Origin: Enterobacteriaceae bacterium ESL0689
GTDB taxonomy: Bacteria > Pseudomonadota > Gammaproteobacteria > Enterobacterales > Enterobacteriaceae
Reading direction: 5' to 3'
Assembly (NCBI GenBank): GCA_029433525.1
Contig: JAQTIF010000001.1
Span: 1,674,001 to 1,738,000, forward strand
Length of the DNA: 64,000 nt
The notes under the pieces are model-generated. The model saw only the letters and a program-made list of their open reading frames with translations. It searched no databases and was not told the DNA's origin. The position numbers and the translations under genes are program-made. This document shows, in pieces, positions 1 through 8,634 of this stretch (positions are counted from its first letter, which is position 1; each line of letters begins with the position of its first letter).

Positions 1-1
1 A

Positions 2-55
2 TCGATGGGCATCGGTGCGATTATCGTGCTGATGTTGCTCATGGTCTTGCGTTGA
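2..55 (+). CDS. nuoL: NADH-quinone oxidoreductase subunit L, C-terminal end (partial)
   Basis: The window begins inside this gene. Only the last 17 residues are visible, ending in MGIGAIIVLMLLMVLR and a TGA. This hydrophobic tail matches my memory of the enterobacterial NuoL C-terminus, the last transmembrane helix of the proton-pumping membrane arm of respiratory complex I. Its position directly before nuoM on the same strand is the standard nuo order and supports the call more strongly than the short peptide does. Confidence 0.8.
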   Translation, partial: SMGIGAIIVLMLLMVLR

Positions 56-68
56 GATTGTCGGTTTA

Positions 69-91
69 CCGGAGCAGCGGGTTTGCTCCGG
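69..91. other. Intercistronic hairpin between nuoL and nuoM
   Basis: CCGGAGCA and TGCTCCGG form an 8-bp stem with a 7-nt loop in the 105-bp gap between nuoL and nuoM. There is no U-tract, so it is more likely an mRNA processing or stability element than a terminator. Function is inferred only. Confidence 0.45.
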
Positions 92-160
92 ATGAAATCA
101 TATTTTAGAAAGTTATTTCTGACGGTGAGTCGGAAATTAAGATAAGGGACATACGTAGCT

Positions 161-1690
161 ATGCTATTACCCTGGTTAATACTCATCCCCTTGATCGGTG
201 GGTTTCTCTGCTGGCAGAGTGAACGCTTTGGCACCAGGATGCCACGCGCAGTGGCCCTGCTCACGGCGGGGTTCACGCTGATACTGGCGCTGCAACTCTG
301 GTTACAGGGCGATTATTCCCAGACCTCTGCTGTCGGTCTGCCGCAGTGGCAGGTGGAATATATCCGCGCGTGGATACCGCAATTCGGTATCAGTATTCAT
401 CTGGCGCTGGATGGCCTGTCATTACTGATGGTGGTGCTGACCGCGCTGCTCAGTCTGCTGGCGGTGCTCAGTTCATGGAACGAAATCAGTCAAAAACAGG
501 GGCTGTTTCATCTCAACCTGATGTGGATCCTCGGCAGCGTTATTGGCTTATTTATCGCCATCGATCTGTTCCTGTTCTTCTTCTTCTGGGAAATGATGCT
601 GGTGCCGATGTATTTCCTGATCGCCCTGTGGGGACATAAAGGAGATGACCACCAGACACGTATCGCGGCGGCCACCAAATTCTTCATCTATACCCAGGCC
701 AGTGGTCTGGTGATGCTGGTGGCGATCCTTGGACTGGTACTTACCTGTTTCCATGCCACCGGCAGCTGGACGTTCAACTATAACCAGCTGCTCAACACCC
801 CGATGTCGCGCAGTATGGAATACTGGCTGATGCTGGGCTTCTTCATCGCTTTCGCGGTGAAAATGCCGGTAGTACCGCTGCATGGCTGGCTGCCGGATGC
901 CCATGCGGCTGCGCCAACGGCGGGCTCGGTCGATCTTTCGGGCATCTTACTGAAAACTGCCGCCTATGGTCTGTTGCGTTTTTCACTGCCGCTATTCCCC
1001 AATGCTTCGGCAGAGTTCGCGCCGGTGGCGATGTGGCTCGGCGTCGTCGGTATTTTTTACGGCGCATGGATGGCCTTTGTGCAAACCGATATCAAACGGC
1101 TGGTGGCTTACTCCTCTATTTCGCATATGGGTTTTCTGATGATCGCTATCTACAGTGGCAACCTGCTGGCGTATCAGGGAACGGTGATCCAGATGATTAC
1201 CAATGCGCTATCGGCGGGCGGGCTGTTTATGCTCTGCGGCCAGCTCTATGAACGCCTGCATACCCGCGATATGCGTCAGATGGGGGGATTATGGAATAAA
1301 ATCGCCTGGCTACCGGGGCTGACCCTGTTCTTTGCGGTCGCGACATTGGGGATGCCGGGAACCGGTAACTTTGTCGGTGAATTTATGCTGTTGTTCGGCA
1401 GCTATCAGGTAGTGCCGCTGATCACGGTGATAGCCACGTTGGGGCTGGTGTTCGCCTCGATTTATTCACTGTCAATGATTCGTCGCGTCTTTTTTGGTCA
1501 GCCGAAAAGCGACGTCGCCAGCCAGCAATTAGCGGGACTGTCGGTGCGTGAATGCGTTATCGTCCTGCTGCTGGCGGTGCTGCTGGTGCTGCTTGGTGTC
1601 TTCCCACAGCCGGTGCTCGACACGTCCAGTGCTGCGATGAGCAACATCCAGCAGTGGGTTATTCATTCTGTTTCTACTACAGGGCTGTAA
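161..1690 (+). CDS. nuoM: NADH-quinone oxidoreductase subunit M
   Basis: Antiporter-like membrane subunit of respiratory complex I (NADH:quinone oxidoreductase), one of three subunits that translocate protons during electron transfer from NADH to quinone. The 509 residues equal the E. coli NuoM length. The protein is hydrophobic throughout, with many predicted transmembrane helices. It has the conserved charged motif around FFFFFWEMMLVPMYFLI (about residues 136-152) and a KMPVVPLHGWLPDAHAAAPT segment (about 234-253) holding the family lysine. An AGG-type ribosome site (AAGGGA) lies 11 bases before the ATG. nuoL lies upstream and nuoN follows after 6 bp, so it is part of the nuo operon. Confidence 0.97.
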   Translation: MLLPWLILIPLIGGFLCWQSERFGTRMPRAVALLTAGFTLILALQLWLQGDYSQTSAVGLPQWQVEYIRAWIPQFGISIHLALDGLSLLMVVLTALLSLLAVLSSWNEISQKQGLFHLNLMWILGSVIGLFIAIDLFLFFFFWEMMLVPMYFLIALWGHKGDDHQTRIAAATKFFIYTQASGLVMLVAILGLVLTCFHATGSWTFNYNQLLNTPMSRSMEYWLMLGFFIAFAVKMPVVPLHGWLPDAHAAAPTAGSVDLSGILLKTAAYGLLRFSLPLFPNASAEFAPVAMWLGVVGIFYGAWMAFVQTDIKRLVAYSSISHMGFLMIAIYSGNLLAYQGTVIQMITNALSAGGLFMLCGQLYERLHTRDMRQMGGLWNKIAWLPGLTLFFAVATLGMPGTGNFVGEFMLLFGSYQVVPLITVIATLGLVFASIYSLSMIRRVFFGQPKSDVASQQLAGLSVRECVIVLLLAVLLVLLGVFPQPVLDTSSAAMSNIQQWVIHSVSTTGL

Positions 1691-1696
1691 TTCGCC

Positions 1697-3154
1697 ATGA
1701 CCATCACTCCACAACAACTGAACGCACTGCTACCGTTGCTGATCGTCGGCCTGACGGTAGTCGTTGTGATGCTTTCCATTGCGTGGCGACGTAATCATTT
1801 TCTGACTGCCACGCTATCGGTTATCGGGCTGAGCGCTGCGCTGATTTCGCTGTTCTGCGCCGGACAAAACGGGGCGATTGATGTCACGCCACTGATTCGG
1901 GTAGACGGTTACACGCTGTTCTATAGCGGGCTGGTCTTGCTGGCGAGCCTCGCGACCTGCTGCCTGGCTTATCCATGGCTTGTCGGCTATCAGGATAATA
2001 AAGAAGAGTTCTACCTGCTGGTCTTAATCACCACTCTTGGCGGTCTTCTTCTCGCTGGCGCGAACCATCTGGCGGCGCTGTTCCTCGGTATCGAATTAAT
2101 TTCGCTCCCGCTGTTTGGCCTGGTGGGGTATGCCTGGCGACAGCAACGCTCACTGGAGGCCAGCATTAAATATATGCTGCTCTCTGCGGCGGCCTCCTCG
2201 TTTCTGTTATTTGGCATGGCATTGATCTACGCCGATTGCGGTAGCCTCGCTTTCCTGACATTAGGTCAGAACCTGAGCGATGAGGCTTTGCGGTCGCCGT
2301 TGTTACTGGCCGGAGCCGGGATGATGATCGTCGGCCTCGGCTTTAAGCTATCGCTGGTGCCGTTCCACTTGTGGACGCCGGATGTCTACCAGGGGGCACC
2401 TGCGCCGGTATCGGTGTTACTGGCCACCGCCAGCAAAATCGCTATTTTCGCGGTTGAAATGCGCCTGTTCCTGTATGTCCCGATCGCCAGTAGTGAAGCG
2501 GTACAGGTGGTGCTGACGTTGATGGCCTGCGCCTCTATTCTCTTCGGCAACCTGATGGCGCTTAGCCAGCACAGTATCAAGCGCCTGCTGGGTTACTCTT
2601 CTGTCTCGCACCTGGGCTATTTACTGGTGGCGCTGGTGGCGTTACAAAGTGGCACGCTGTCGACAGAAGCGGTGGCTATCTATCTGACGGGGTATCTGTT
2701 CAGTAGTCTGGCGGCGTTCGGTGTGGTCAGCCTGATCTCCAGCCCCTGTCAGGGGCCGGATGTCGACGCGCTCTCTGCTTATCGCGGCCTGTTCTGGCAG
2801 CGTCCCTGTCTGGCGGTAGTGATGGCGGTGGCGATGATGTCACTGGCCGGGGTGCCGATGACCCTGGGCTTTATCGGTAAATTCTATTTACTGGCGGTCG
2901 GGCTTAATGCGCATCTGTGGTGGCTGGTGGCCGCAGTGGTGCTGGGATCGGCTATCGGCCTGTACTACTATCTGCGTGTCGCGGTCAGCCTGTTCCTGAA
3001 AGCACCGTCAGCGCCGCAGCTTGAGATTGCTGCGCCGGGACCGATCAGTGTGGGGGGTATCGTGGTGCTGGTCTCTGCCTTGCTGGTGCTGCTCCTCGGT
3101 CTCTGGCCGCAGCCATTAATCAACCTGGTACAACTGGCACAACCTTTAATGTAA
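1697..3154 (+). CDS. nuoN: NADH-quinone oxidoreductase subunit N
   Basis: Third antiporter-like, proton-translocating subunit of complex I and last gene of the nuo operon. The 485 residues equal the E. coli NuoN length. Hydrophobic multi-helix protein with the family segment [20 protein letters not shown] (about residues 213-232) and [20 protein letters not shown] (about 288-307), both typical of NuoN. It begins 6 bp after nuoM and is followed by a strong hairpin, so transcription of nuo probably ends here. Its 3' side marks the left border of the CDI island. Confidence 0.97.
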   Translation: MTITPQQLNALLPLLIVGLTVVVVMLSIAWRRNHFLTATLSVIGLSAALISLFCAGQNGAIDVTPLIRVDGYTLFYSGLVLLASLATCCLAYPWLVGYQDNKEEFYLLVLITTLGGLLLAGANHLAALFLGIELISLPLFGLVGYAWRQQRSLEASIKYMLLSAAASSFLLFGMALIYADCGSLAFLTLGQNLSDEALRSPLLLAGAGMMIVGLGFKLSLVPFHLWTPDVYQGAPAPVSVLLATASKIAIFAVEMRLFLYVPIASSEAVQVVLTLMACASILFGNLMALSQHSIKRLLGYSSVSHLGYLLVALVALQSGTLSTEAVAIYLTGYLFSSLAAFGVVSLISSPCQGPDVDALSAYRGLFWQRPCLAVVMAVAMMSLAGVPMTLGFIGKFYLLAVGLNAHLWWLVAAVVLGSAIGLYYYLRVAVSLFLKAPSAPQLEIAAPGPISVGGIVVLVSALLVLLLGLWPQPLINLVQLAQPLM

Positions 3155-3173
3155 CGACGGTAGTGAGTGGTTT

Positions 3174-3198
3174 TGTCTGGCAGTTTCACTGCCAGACA
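3174..3198 (+). terminator. Hairpin after nuoN (probable nuo operon terminator)
   Basis: TGTCTGGCAG and CTGCCAGACA form a perfect 10-bp stem with a 5-nt loop 20 bp after the nuoN stop. The following U-tract is poor (AATTCTC), so it may act as a 3' end-stabilising hairpin as much as a terminator. Confidence 0.6.
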
Positions 3199-3207
3199 AT
3201 TCTCCCG

Positions 3208-3495
3208 CTAACGGAACCGATGTTTAAATTGTGAAGGAAGACAGCGCAGCTGAATTCCGCCATGCAGAAAGAATGTCACGGTTCCAGCCACAGGGGATGA
3301 TGAGCCGGAGAGATGAACAGGCAGTACAGCGGGAGCCCTGGCAGGTTGTTCAGCCCGGGCGACATCCCGGGGCCAGTCACGAAAGGAAGCAAAGGAAATG
3401 TCGTTAAGCACGCAGTATTGTCTGCGGGTAAGACCGCTGGCGCGCCAGTCAGCGACATGTTGCTTTTTTTGTTCAATGCACCATTTTCTTTTCAT
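3208..3495 (-). pseudogene. IS66-family accessory protein TnpA-like remnant
   Basis: A 95-residue reading frame beginning MKRKWCIEQKKQHVADW. It has an N-terminal helix-turn-helix-like stretch (GLTRRQYCVLNDISFASFRDW) and a short C-terminal part of the kind seen in the small accessory ORF (TnpA) of IS66-family elements. No TnpB or DDE transposase (TnpC) is next to it, so it is a remnant or an orphan accessory gene. It lies at the junction between nuoN and the CDI island, where mobile-element debris is common. An imperfect GCCTCTC/GAGAGGC hairpin sits just upstream. Family assignment is from general resemblance only. Confidence 0.45.
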
Positions 3496-3534
3496 TGGTA
3501 AACGCCTCTCGTCAGTTAAAAGAGAGGCTGATAG

Positions 3535-3580
3535 TACCTGATGAAATAATTAAGAAAATATGAGTTTACTGGATGGTTAC
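3535..3580. repeat. Partial copy (one end) of the 129-bp inverted-repeat element
   Basis: The last 46 bp of the repeat described at 7485-7613, ending in TGAGTTTACTGGATGGTTAC (one mismatch to the consensus 20-bp terminus). The toxin fragment on the opposite strand stops exactly where this element begins: its reading frame runs from a CdiA toxin sequence straight into the repeat terminus. This suggests truncation through insertion of, or recombination at, the element. Confidence 0.7.
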
Positions 3581-5491
3581 ATTGCTTCCTGTGTTATCGT
3601 CTGATAATTCTCTATCGTGCCGGGTTTCTGCTTGTTAGCCGCAGCCAGCACATTAGCCAGCGCATTATTCTCAACAGTCGTCTTCCCGGCCTGTGCCCCG
3701 ACTACCGCGGCAGCGGTGCTGTCTCCGGCTATCCCGCCCGCAATACCCGCTGCCAGGGTTGCCATCGCGCTGATGTTCTGTTTGTCGGTTTCGCTCAGCT
3801 CACTGACTGGCTTGCCGTATATCTGCATCGCCAGTATACCGGTAAGTTCTCCCGTGGCGGCACCTGCAGCCCCGGCCAGCGCACTCTGTCCCTGAAGCGA
3901 GGCCAGTACTGCATTGGCTACAGCATGGGCAGCGACTTTTGCCTCATCATTGTTATCAATCCCGGCATGGTGGCCGATGATTTCAGCAATGTAAGGCGCA
4001 GCCGCCCCGGCACTGGCTGCGGGTCACGCTACCACCATTCAGCCCCTGCAGGGCTGCGGTAGTGGCCTGGATGGCCTGCTGATAACTGCCGCCGGTGCCC
4101 CATTTCTGCTGTTCGGCTTTATAGCCTTCTGTGTTCGCAAGCAGGGTGTTGTACTTCTCCCGGTCTTCAGCACTGGCTCCCGGTTCCGGCTCATAAATGC
4201 CTTTTCCCGCCAGCTCCAGCTTACCGGCCTGAGTGGCGCGGATATTACCTTCCACGCGACCAATATCCGCCAGCTGATTCCCGATATCGCCGATAACCTG
4301 CGCCTGTTCGATTTTATCCTGTTCTTTCTCTTTATCAAAGATGGGACGAATACTGCCGTTGGCTTTCTCCGTGTCGTGGGAGAGGCCGGCAATATCCTGC
4401 TGCTGGTGGTCTTTATCCCGGATAATCAGTGTTCCGTTACTGACCGCAGACTGGGTGGTGCCGTCCGCCTTGCCGTGGTCACTGAGGCCGTTCAGCAGGC
4501 TGCTGGCCATGTTGCCAGTAAACTGACTGCCAATACTGCCACCGGAGCTCATTCCGGCACTGCTGTGCTCGACATCATACTCTGCGCTGTTGTGCAGGCT
4601 GCCCCAGCCGAGGGTGCCGCCGCTGCTGTGGTTACTGCCGGTGAGCGAGGAGGCGTTCTGTGCTGACAGCAGGGTGATGTCATGCTGTGCGTCGAGGGTG
4701 ATATCGTGGGTGGCCTGCAGCTGACTGCCTTGTGACAGGATGTTTCCTTTTCCGTCCTGACCACTGGCAACCACCGTCAGGTTATTTCCGGCCGTGAGGT
4801 TGCTGGTGGCGGCCGAATACTGCGTCTGCTGCTGGGTTGATTTGGATGACTGGCTGCCATAAGAGAGGCTGATGCCGATAGTGTTGTCGTTTTCGGCTGC
4901 CGCCCCCTGAGCTTCATCAAGGCGCACCGCCTGACTGGCCTGAATGGCAGAGAGCCCGCCTTTGACGGCATACAGCGCCTGGAGACGGTCATTATCCCGC
5001 CCCTTTGCCTGATTAATCGACTGCACAGTGTTACTGAGGGCAGTGCCCGCGCTGCCGGAGAGGGCGAGGGTCAGTCCGGAGGTGCGCTGTTCAACGCTGT
5101 GGGTCTGCTGGCTGTGTTCGGTGGCGGCGGTGAGGGCGACACTCTGCCCGCTGAGCACCATATCGTGACCGGCAATCAGCTCTGAGCCGTTCACCGTCAG
5201 CACATCCCCGGCATGGAGAATAACATCGCCCTGAGTGGCTCCGGCGGTGCTGCCGTGCTGAGTGAGGGTCTGGGCGCTGTCGGTGACTTTCTGGCTCTGG
5301 CTGCCGTAGGTCAGGCCGATGCCGCCACTGCCGGAGAGGCCGGAGTGCTTCTCTTCGGTCTGGTGAAATTCACTGCCGTGCTCCGCAGTGCTGGTCAGCG
5401 TCAGGTCATGCCCGGCGCTGATGGTGCCATCGTGGTTATCGTAGCTGTCCGTTGTTATAAACTTCCGCTGAATTGATAAAGTATCCAACAT
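3577..5491 (-). pseudogene. cdiA: Orphan capped cdiA fragment, frameshifted and 3'-truncated
   Basis: Starts with the array-specific cap MLDTLSIQRKFITTDSYDNH, then joins CdiA FHA-2 repeat sequence (about residue 2365 of the full-length CdiA) and runs through the pretoxin to VENN and the first 25 or so residues of an entry domain (ALANVLAAANKQKP...). Compared with the other copies there is one extra G in the GCGGG at about 4019-4023, which shifts the frame just before the pretoxin. The toxin tip and immunity gene are missing because the sequence ends in an inverted-repeat element. A CdiB-exportable product is impossible, as there is no signal or TPS domain. The same entry domain is intact at 13292-14308. 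Confidence 0.8.
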
Positions 5492-5665
5492 GAGAATTAA
5501 CACGATAACGTTACATGGTGTTGTATTAATTTCCGGAGCTGTATCGCATTAATAAACTTCCACGATAAAAACAGCCCTGTGTTTTTATTCAGTACTGTAT
5601 AATAGCGCACAGAGTAACCCGTTAACCGGAGCATGAGTTATAAAGAAAACTGTTCTGTTAAATTA
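5492..5665. promoter_or_regulatory. Shared cassette leader between capped cdiA and SymE-like gene (copy 1)
   Basis: About 165 bp almost identical to the leaders at 25280, 33256 and 41825. It holds a palindrome (ATAAAAACA...TGTTTTTAT) and, on the + strand, a perfect TATAAT (about 5597) without a clear -35. I see no Shine-Dalgarno sequence before the cap ATG on the - strand. In this copy the leader is separated from the SymE-like gene by an IS5-family insertion at a TA dinucleotide. Confidence 0.55.
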
Positions 5666-6587
5666 GGGTGTGTCCCGTAACTATTTTTTGTACAATCTGG
5701 TATCTGTCTCACTACAGGAAGTCCTTTAGATATGGCTCGCTACGATTTCCCGGATGAGGCGTGGGCACTGATCTCTCCCATGCTGCCACCTGAAAAAGCC
5801 TCTTCCAGAGGGGGACGCCCTTATTTTTCTCACAGACACGTCATGAATGGCATATTCTGGATCCTTTGTTCCGGTGCCCCATGGCGGGATTTACCTGAAC
5901 GTTACGGCTGCTGGAAAACGATATATAACCGTTTTAACCGGTGGTCAAAAAGTGGCGTAATGAACAGTATTTTCAATAAATTACTTCAGATACTTGATGA
6001 AAAATCGTTGATTGACTGGGATGTCATCGCACTTGACGGAAGTAACATCAGGGCCCTGAAAGCGGCTGCGGGTGCAAAAAAAAATATCCCGATGACTCAG
6101 ATGACCATGGGCTGGGTCGCTCACGCGGCGGCTTTGGCACCAAAATCCATCTGGCAACAGATGGTACAGGATTACCCTTAAGTTTCTGCCTGAGCGGTGG
6201 GCAGGCTCACGAAAGTCAGTACGCAAAACTCTTACTCAGACAAATCGGTGTTATTCGAAAAAGTGGTTGTCTGAAGTCGCGCCCCAAAGCTGTGCTGGCG
6301 GATAAAGGATACTCAGGCGGTAATCTTCGTATTTATTTAAAAACGAAGGGAATAAAGGCAGTTATTCCTTTCAAATCAAACGAAAAAGCAAGCCGTGATG
6401 GTCGTCGAGCGCTGGATCGTCAGTTATATAAAAAGCGCAATGTGGTGGAACGCTGCTTTGCAATACTGAAAGAAAACCGTCGAATAGCCACGCGCTCAGA
6501 AAAAACAGCCAGAAACTATCTGAGCATGCTAAAACTGGGGGCAATCAGGTTGTTTTTAAGGCGCTTGTTAGGTTAAAGGACACAGCC
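5666..6587 (+). mobile_element. IS5-family (IS427-group-like) insertion sequence, copy 1
   Basis: 922-bp element with imperfect terminal inverted repeats (GGGTGTGTCCCGTAACTA at the left, ending TTAAAGGACACAGCC at the right), flanked by a TA duplication. The uninterrupted site can be read at 33421 (GTTAAATTAGCGCGG), which confirms the borders exactly. Identical-length copies occur at 16104 and 28647. It separates an orphan cdiA leader from its SymE-like neighbour. Confidence 0.92.
5732..6576 (+). CDS. IS5-family transposase, two frames joined by a probable -1 frameshift (copy 1)
   Basis: DDE transposase of the insertion sequence. Frame 1 encodes 149 residues from MARYDFPDEAWALISPM. The rest (DDHGLGRSRGGFGTKIHLATDG-type sequence through RNVVERCFAILKENRR to LRRLLG) lies in the -1 frame. 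The frames meet at a run of nine A residues at 6076-6084, a classic slippery sequence, and the run is unchanged in all three copies. Acidic residues in ALDGSN, LATDG and NVVERCF are candidate catalytic positions. I infer that programmed frameshifting makes the full enzyme. Confidence 0.85.
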
Positions 6588-6589
6588 TA

Positions 6590-6662
6590 GCGCGGTGTGA
6601 AGGTGTACCACCACCTTCACACCGCTGACCACAAACAACTAACCAGGAGTTGAATATGGCTA
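6590..6662 (-). ncRNA. SymR-like antisense RNA candidate over the SymE-like start (copy 1)
   Basis: Same structure as the copy described at 33424-33502: putative - strand promoter inside the SymE-like gene (-35 TTGGCA, 16 bp, -10 TAACAT), RNA complementary to the SymE-like start codon and ribosome site, ending in a perfect 14-bp hairpin. In this copy the few bases after the hairpin are replaced by the end of the IS5-family element, which may affect termination. Confidence 0.5.
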
Positions 6663-7084
6663 AGAGAGATGTTAAGCCAGAATCCGCTGTTGCCAAAACG
6701 AAATTTGCGACAGAAAGCAGTAAACCGCAAAAGCGCGGGCAGGCACGCAAAATTGAAACAGAAACATTGCAAAACTGTCCTGAATCAGAATTATCCTCCC
6801 CGCTGGCACGGATGGAGTTTTATGACCGGATGCGGGTCAATTATTTACCACTGTCGGGTGAGTGGTTTTCACGGGCGGGATTTATTCCCAATATGCCGGT
6901 AAAAATCAGGGTGATGCCGGACTGTATTGTTATCACTACCCAGAACAGCCGGGAATTATGGGGCTGCGCAGAAGGGCTGAGTGTGGTCAGTATTAATCAG
7001 GAAAAAGTGAAGCAGTGGCTGAAAAACTTTCCCGGCGCGCTGAATGATACCGGAGATATCCCGAAAATTAAGCGTGGCTACTGA
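6656..7084 (+). CDS. SymE-like toxin family protein (copy 1)
   Basis: 142-residue protein with an unstructured, lysine-rich N-terminus and a SymE-type core at about residues 52-110: YLPLSGEWFSRAGFIPNMPV, then KIRVMPDCIVITTQ, matching the pattern of E. coli SymE (sLkGxWLxxaGFxxGxxvxvxVxxgcIVLT). SymE is the RNA-cleaving or nucleoid-acting toxin of an SOS-linked type I toxin-antitoxin pair repressed by the antisense RNA SymR. The ATG is chosen over an upstream TTG because AGGAG lies 6 bases before it. The protein sequence is identical in all four copies of the array, while the DNA differs only at synonymous positions. It is divergent from the capped cdiA. Confidence 0.75.
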   Translation: MAKRDVKPESAVAKTKFATESSKPQKRGQARKIETETLQNCPESELSSPLARMEFYDRMRVNYLPLSGEWFSRAGFIPNMPVKIRVMPDCIVITTQNSRELWGCAEGLSVVSINQEKVKQWLKNFPGALNDTGDIPKIKRGY

Positions 7085-7164
7085 TATTACTGAAAGTCAT
7101 CTGTCAGAAGCGTAAACTCCCGGAAAGTGAACTTTCCGGGAAAAGTATTTATTCATCAATTGAT

Positions 7165-7320
7165 TCAAATCGTTATGATCATATGACCAGCCAGGCTGCT
7201 TATTAAAGCGATCAGGATGTAAACCGGTTTGTTGATGGTTATGTTAAGTTTCATTGCTGGCGTATTTATATCACGTTCTTTTTCAGTGAATATTATATTC
7301 AATGAAGGGTTAACTTTCAT
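7165..7320 (-). CDS. Conserved small membrane-protein ORF of the cassette (copy 1, 51 aa)
   Basis: MKVNPSLNIIFTEKERDINT... then a second Met (MKLNITINK) and a hydrophobic C-terminal helix (about residues 33-51, ILIALISSLAGHMIITI). The same frame is open in the copies at 34005 and 42574, which have an extra in-frame Asp-Ile and mostly conservative substitutions; a fourth copy at 26029 is cut by IS630. Retention of frame across an indel of 6 nt supports real coding. AAAGGAAA lies rather far (about 12 bp) from the ATG, so the shorter product from the internal Met is possible. Family not recognised; a small membrane toxin or a regulator are both only guesses. Confidence 0.5.
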   Translation of the reverse strand: MKVNPSLNIIFTEKERDINTPAMKLNITINKPVYILIALISSLAGHMIITI

Positions 7321-7484
7321 ATAAATAGATTTTTTCCTTTAGATAGTGAATGGATACATAAATAGCTGACACAGATATGAAACATGTTTCAGAATGAATA
7401 TTAGGCCAGAACTGATGTGGCAGGGGAAAATAATTACAGATTTACGAGCGGGTACGCAAAAACAGAGGAGATCGTGAAATTATC

Positions 7485-7613
7485 GTAACCATCCGGTAAA
7501 CTCACATTAACAGATCGCCAGGATTATGGAAAACCTTCGTCAGGAGATGAAGTATTGGGGGCGATATTACCTGATGAAATAATCAAGAAAATATGAGTTT
7601 ACCGGATGGTTAC
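7485..7613. repeat. 129-bp element with 20-bp terminal inverted repeats (full copy 1)
   Basis: Begins GTAACCATCCGGTAAACTCA and ends with its exact reverse complement TGAGTTTACCGGATGGTTAC. No coding capacity. Full copies of exactly the same length are at 34331 and 42900, and partial or degraded ones at 3535, 8010 and 37081. All lie at the edges of CDI modules. The shape is that of a miniature inverted-repeat transposable element (MITE), but I see no convincing target-site duplication and no parent element in the window. Confidence 0.8.
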
Positions 7614-7638
7614 ACGTTACTGAGTGATGGCAAAAGAG

Positions 7639-7667
7639 AAACCCCGACTCAGACTAAACCGGGGTTT
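7639..7667 (-). terminator. Terminator after orphan immunity gene (bidirectional look)
   Basis: AAACCCCG and CGGGGTTT form a stem followed by T-rich sequence on both sides, just downstream of the immunity gene at 7724. The same terminator follows the related immunity gene at 37271. Confidence 0.7.
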
Positions 7668-7723
7668 TATTTAACGCAGGATTGTAGTTAACGATCCTGA
7701 TTATGCTGATTTTTACAGGAGGA

Positions 7724-7975
7724 TTATCTGTATTTCCTGTGGTGTTTAAAGTAAATCCACCAGCAGCCTATTGCTCCTATGGAACCTCCAGCTACACTCC
7801 CTTTCAGGATTTTTATATAGTCTATGGTAGATATATCTAAAGCAACATCAGAAAATAGACAGTAAAATACTCTAATAGCTATCTGTGTAATTACAGCTGA
7901 AATAAATATTCCAGCCGGGATAGATATCATGAGGTAAATGAAAATAAATAGCCATTTTAAGGTGATTTTTTTCAT
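7724..7975 (-). CDS. Orphan CdiI-type two-helix membrane immunity protein
   Basis: 83-residue protein with two predicted transmembrane helices (about residues 8-30 and 58-75) and a basic tail (YFKHHRKYR). It belongs to the short membrane immunity family repeated through this array. The C-terminal half (IDYIKILKGS...GCWWIYFKHH) and the 3' flank with its terminator are closely related to the gene at 37271. Its toxin is missing: only an inverted-repeat copy and a decayed pretoxin remnant lie upstream. By analogy with known two-helix CdiI proteins it would sit in the inner membrane and block a membrane-acting CdiA tip. Role inferred from family and context. Confidence 0.6.
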   Translation of the reverse strand: MKKITLKWLFIFIYLMISIPAGIFISAVITQIAIRVFYCLFSDVALDISTIDYIKILKGSVAGGSIGAIGCWWIYFKHHRKYR

Positions 7976-8009
7976 TTTTTATTACTCTCGAAATTTTTCC
8001 TGCCTGATC

Positions 8010-8093
8010 GTAACCATCCACAATACTTCACCTCCTTATAAACGTCCTCCATAATCCTGGCGATCTGTCAATGTGAGTTTACCGGATGGTTAC
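8010..8093. repeat. Degraded copy of the inverted-repeat element (reverse orientation)
   Basis: Keeps GTAACCATCC at one end, GTGAGTTTACCGGATGGTTAC-type sequence at the other, and internal CATAATCCTGGCGATCTGTCAATG, the reverse complement of the interior of the full copies. About 45 bp are missing. Confidence 0.7.
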
Positions 8094-8095
8094 TC

Positions 8096-8279
8096 GTCAT
8101 TGTTATCAATTCCGGCATGGTGGCCGATGATTTCAGCGATGTAGGGCACGGCCGCCCTGGCAATGGCTGTTCACTCTACCGCTATTCAGCCTCTGTCTCT
8201 GTAGGACCGCGGTGGCGGCCTAGATGACCAGGTAATAACTGCCACCGATACCCCCATTTCTGTTCGTCCTTAGTACAAC
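8096..8279 (-). pseudogene. cdiA: Decayed cdiA pretoxin remnant
   Basis: Reverse-strand sequence aligns to the pretoxin start (the GGSYQQAIQATTAALQ... AEIIGHHAGIDNN region) but carries many substitutions, stops and indels. It is the most degraded cdiA piece in the array, so probably one of the oldest. It has no toxin or start of its own and lies between an Imm8-like gene and an inverted-repeat copy. Confidence 0.65.
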
Positions 8280-8287
8280 TCAGTTCA

Positions 8288-8632
8288 CTATGGCTGGTAA
8301 TCTTCAAATTCCCAGGCAAAAACGCGAGAGAGTTTTTGCGCTATTTCCATCCAGTCATTACCTTCACATTGATCTATATAATCTGCGATGATTTTTTTGA
8401 TCTCATTCAGATCGTATTTACGTACCAGAAGAGTATGCCGCATCAGTTCTGGTAGCCACTGATTCTTACAGAGCCACTCTGGAGTGCAGATGAAAACATC
8501 AAAATTATCTCCACCAGGTAAATCAGGAATACCTATCGTTAGAGTTAATGTTATAGCAATATCATCAAGCTCCTGATTGTAACTATTAAGTTCATGATGA
8601 AGACAATCAATATTTTTCAGTATTGCTTTCAT
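8288..8632 (-). CDS. Imm8-like immunity protein
   Basis: 114-residue soluble protein with the features of the Imm8 family of polymorphic-toxin immunity proteins: MKAILKNID at the start, FDVFICTPEWL in the middle and WMEIAQKLSRVFAWEFEDYQ at the end. A clear homologue is at 18018-18380. It starts 2 bp after the stop of the toxin at 8635, so it is the cognate antidote. It should act in the cytosol by binding the toxin tip. Family call from recognised motifs, partner from context. Confidence 0.75.
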   Translation of the reverse strand: MKAILKNIDCLHHELNSYNQELDDIAITLTLTIGIPDLPGGDNFDVFICTPEWLCKNQWLPELMRHTLLVRKYDLNEIKKIIADYIDQCEGNDWMEIAQKLSRVFAWEFEDYQP

Positions 8633-8634
8633 TT

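Noticed and set aside
5594..5617. LexA-like box CTGT...ACAG in the cassette leader
   Set aside because: The half-sites are 10 bp apart instead of 8, and the other three copies lack the CTGT half (CGGT), so it is not a convincing SOS box.
7100..7140. CCCGGAAAG/CTTTCCGGG hairpin after the SymE-like gene as a rho-independent terminator
   Set aside because: The stem is good and conserved, but no U-tract follows on the + strand (AAAAGT), so I did not list it as a terminator feature.
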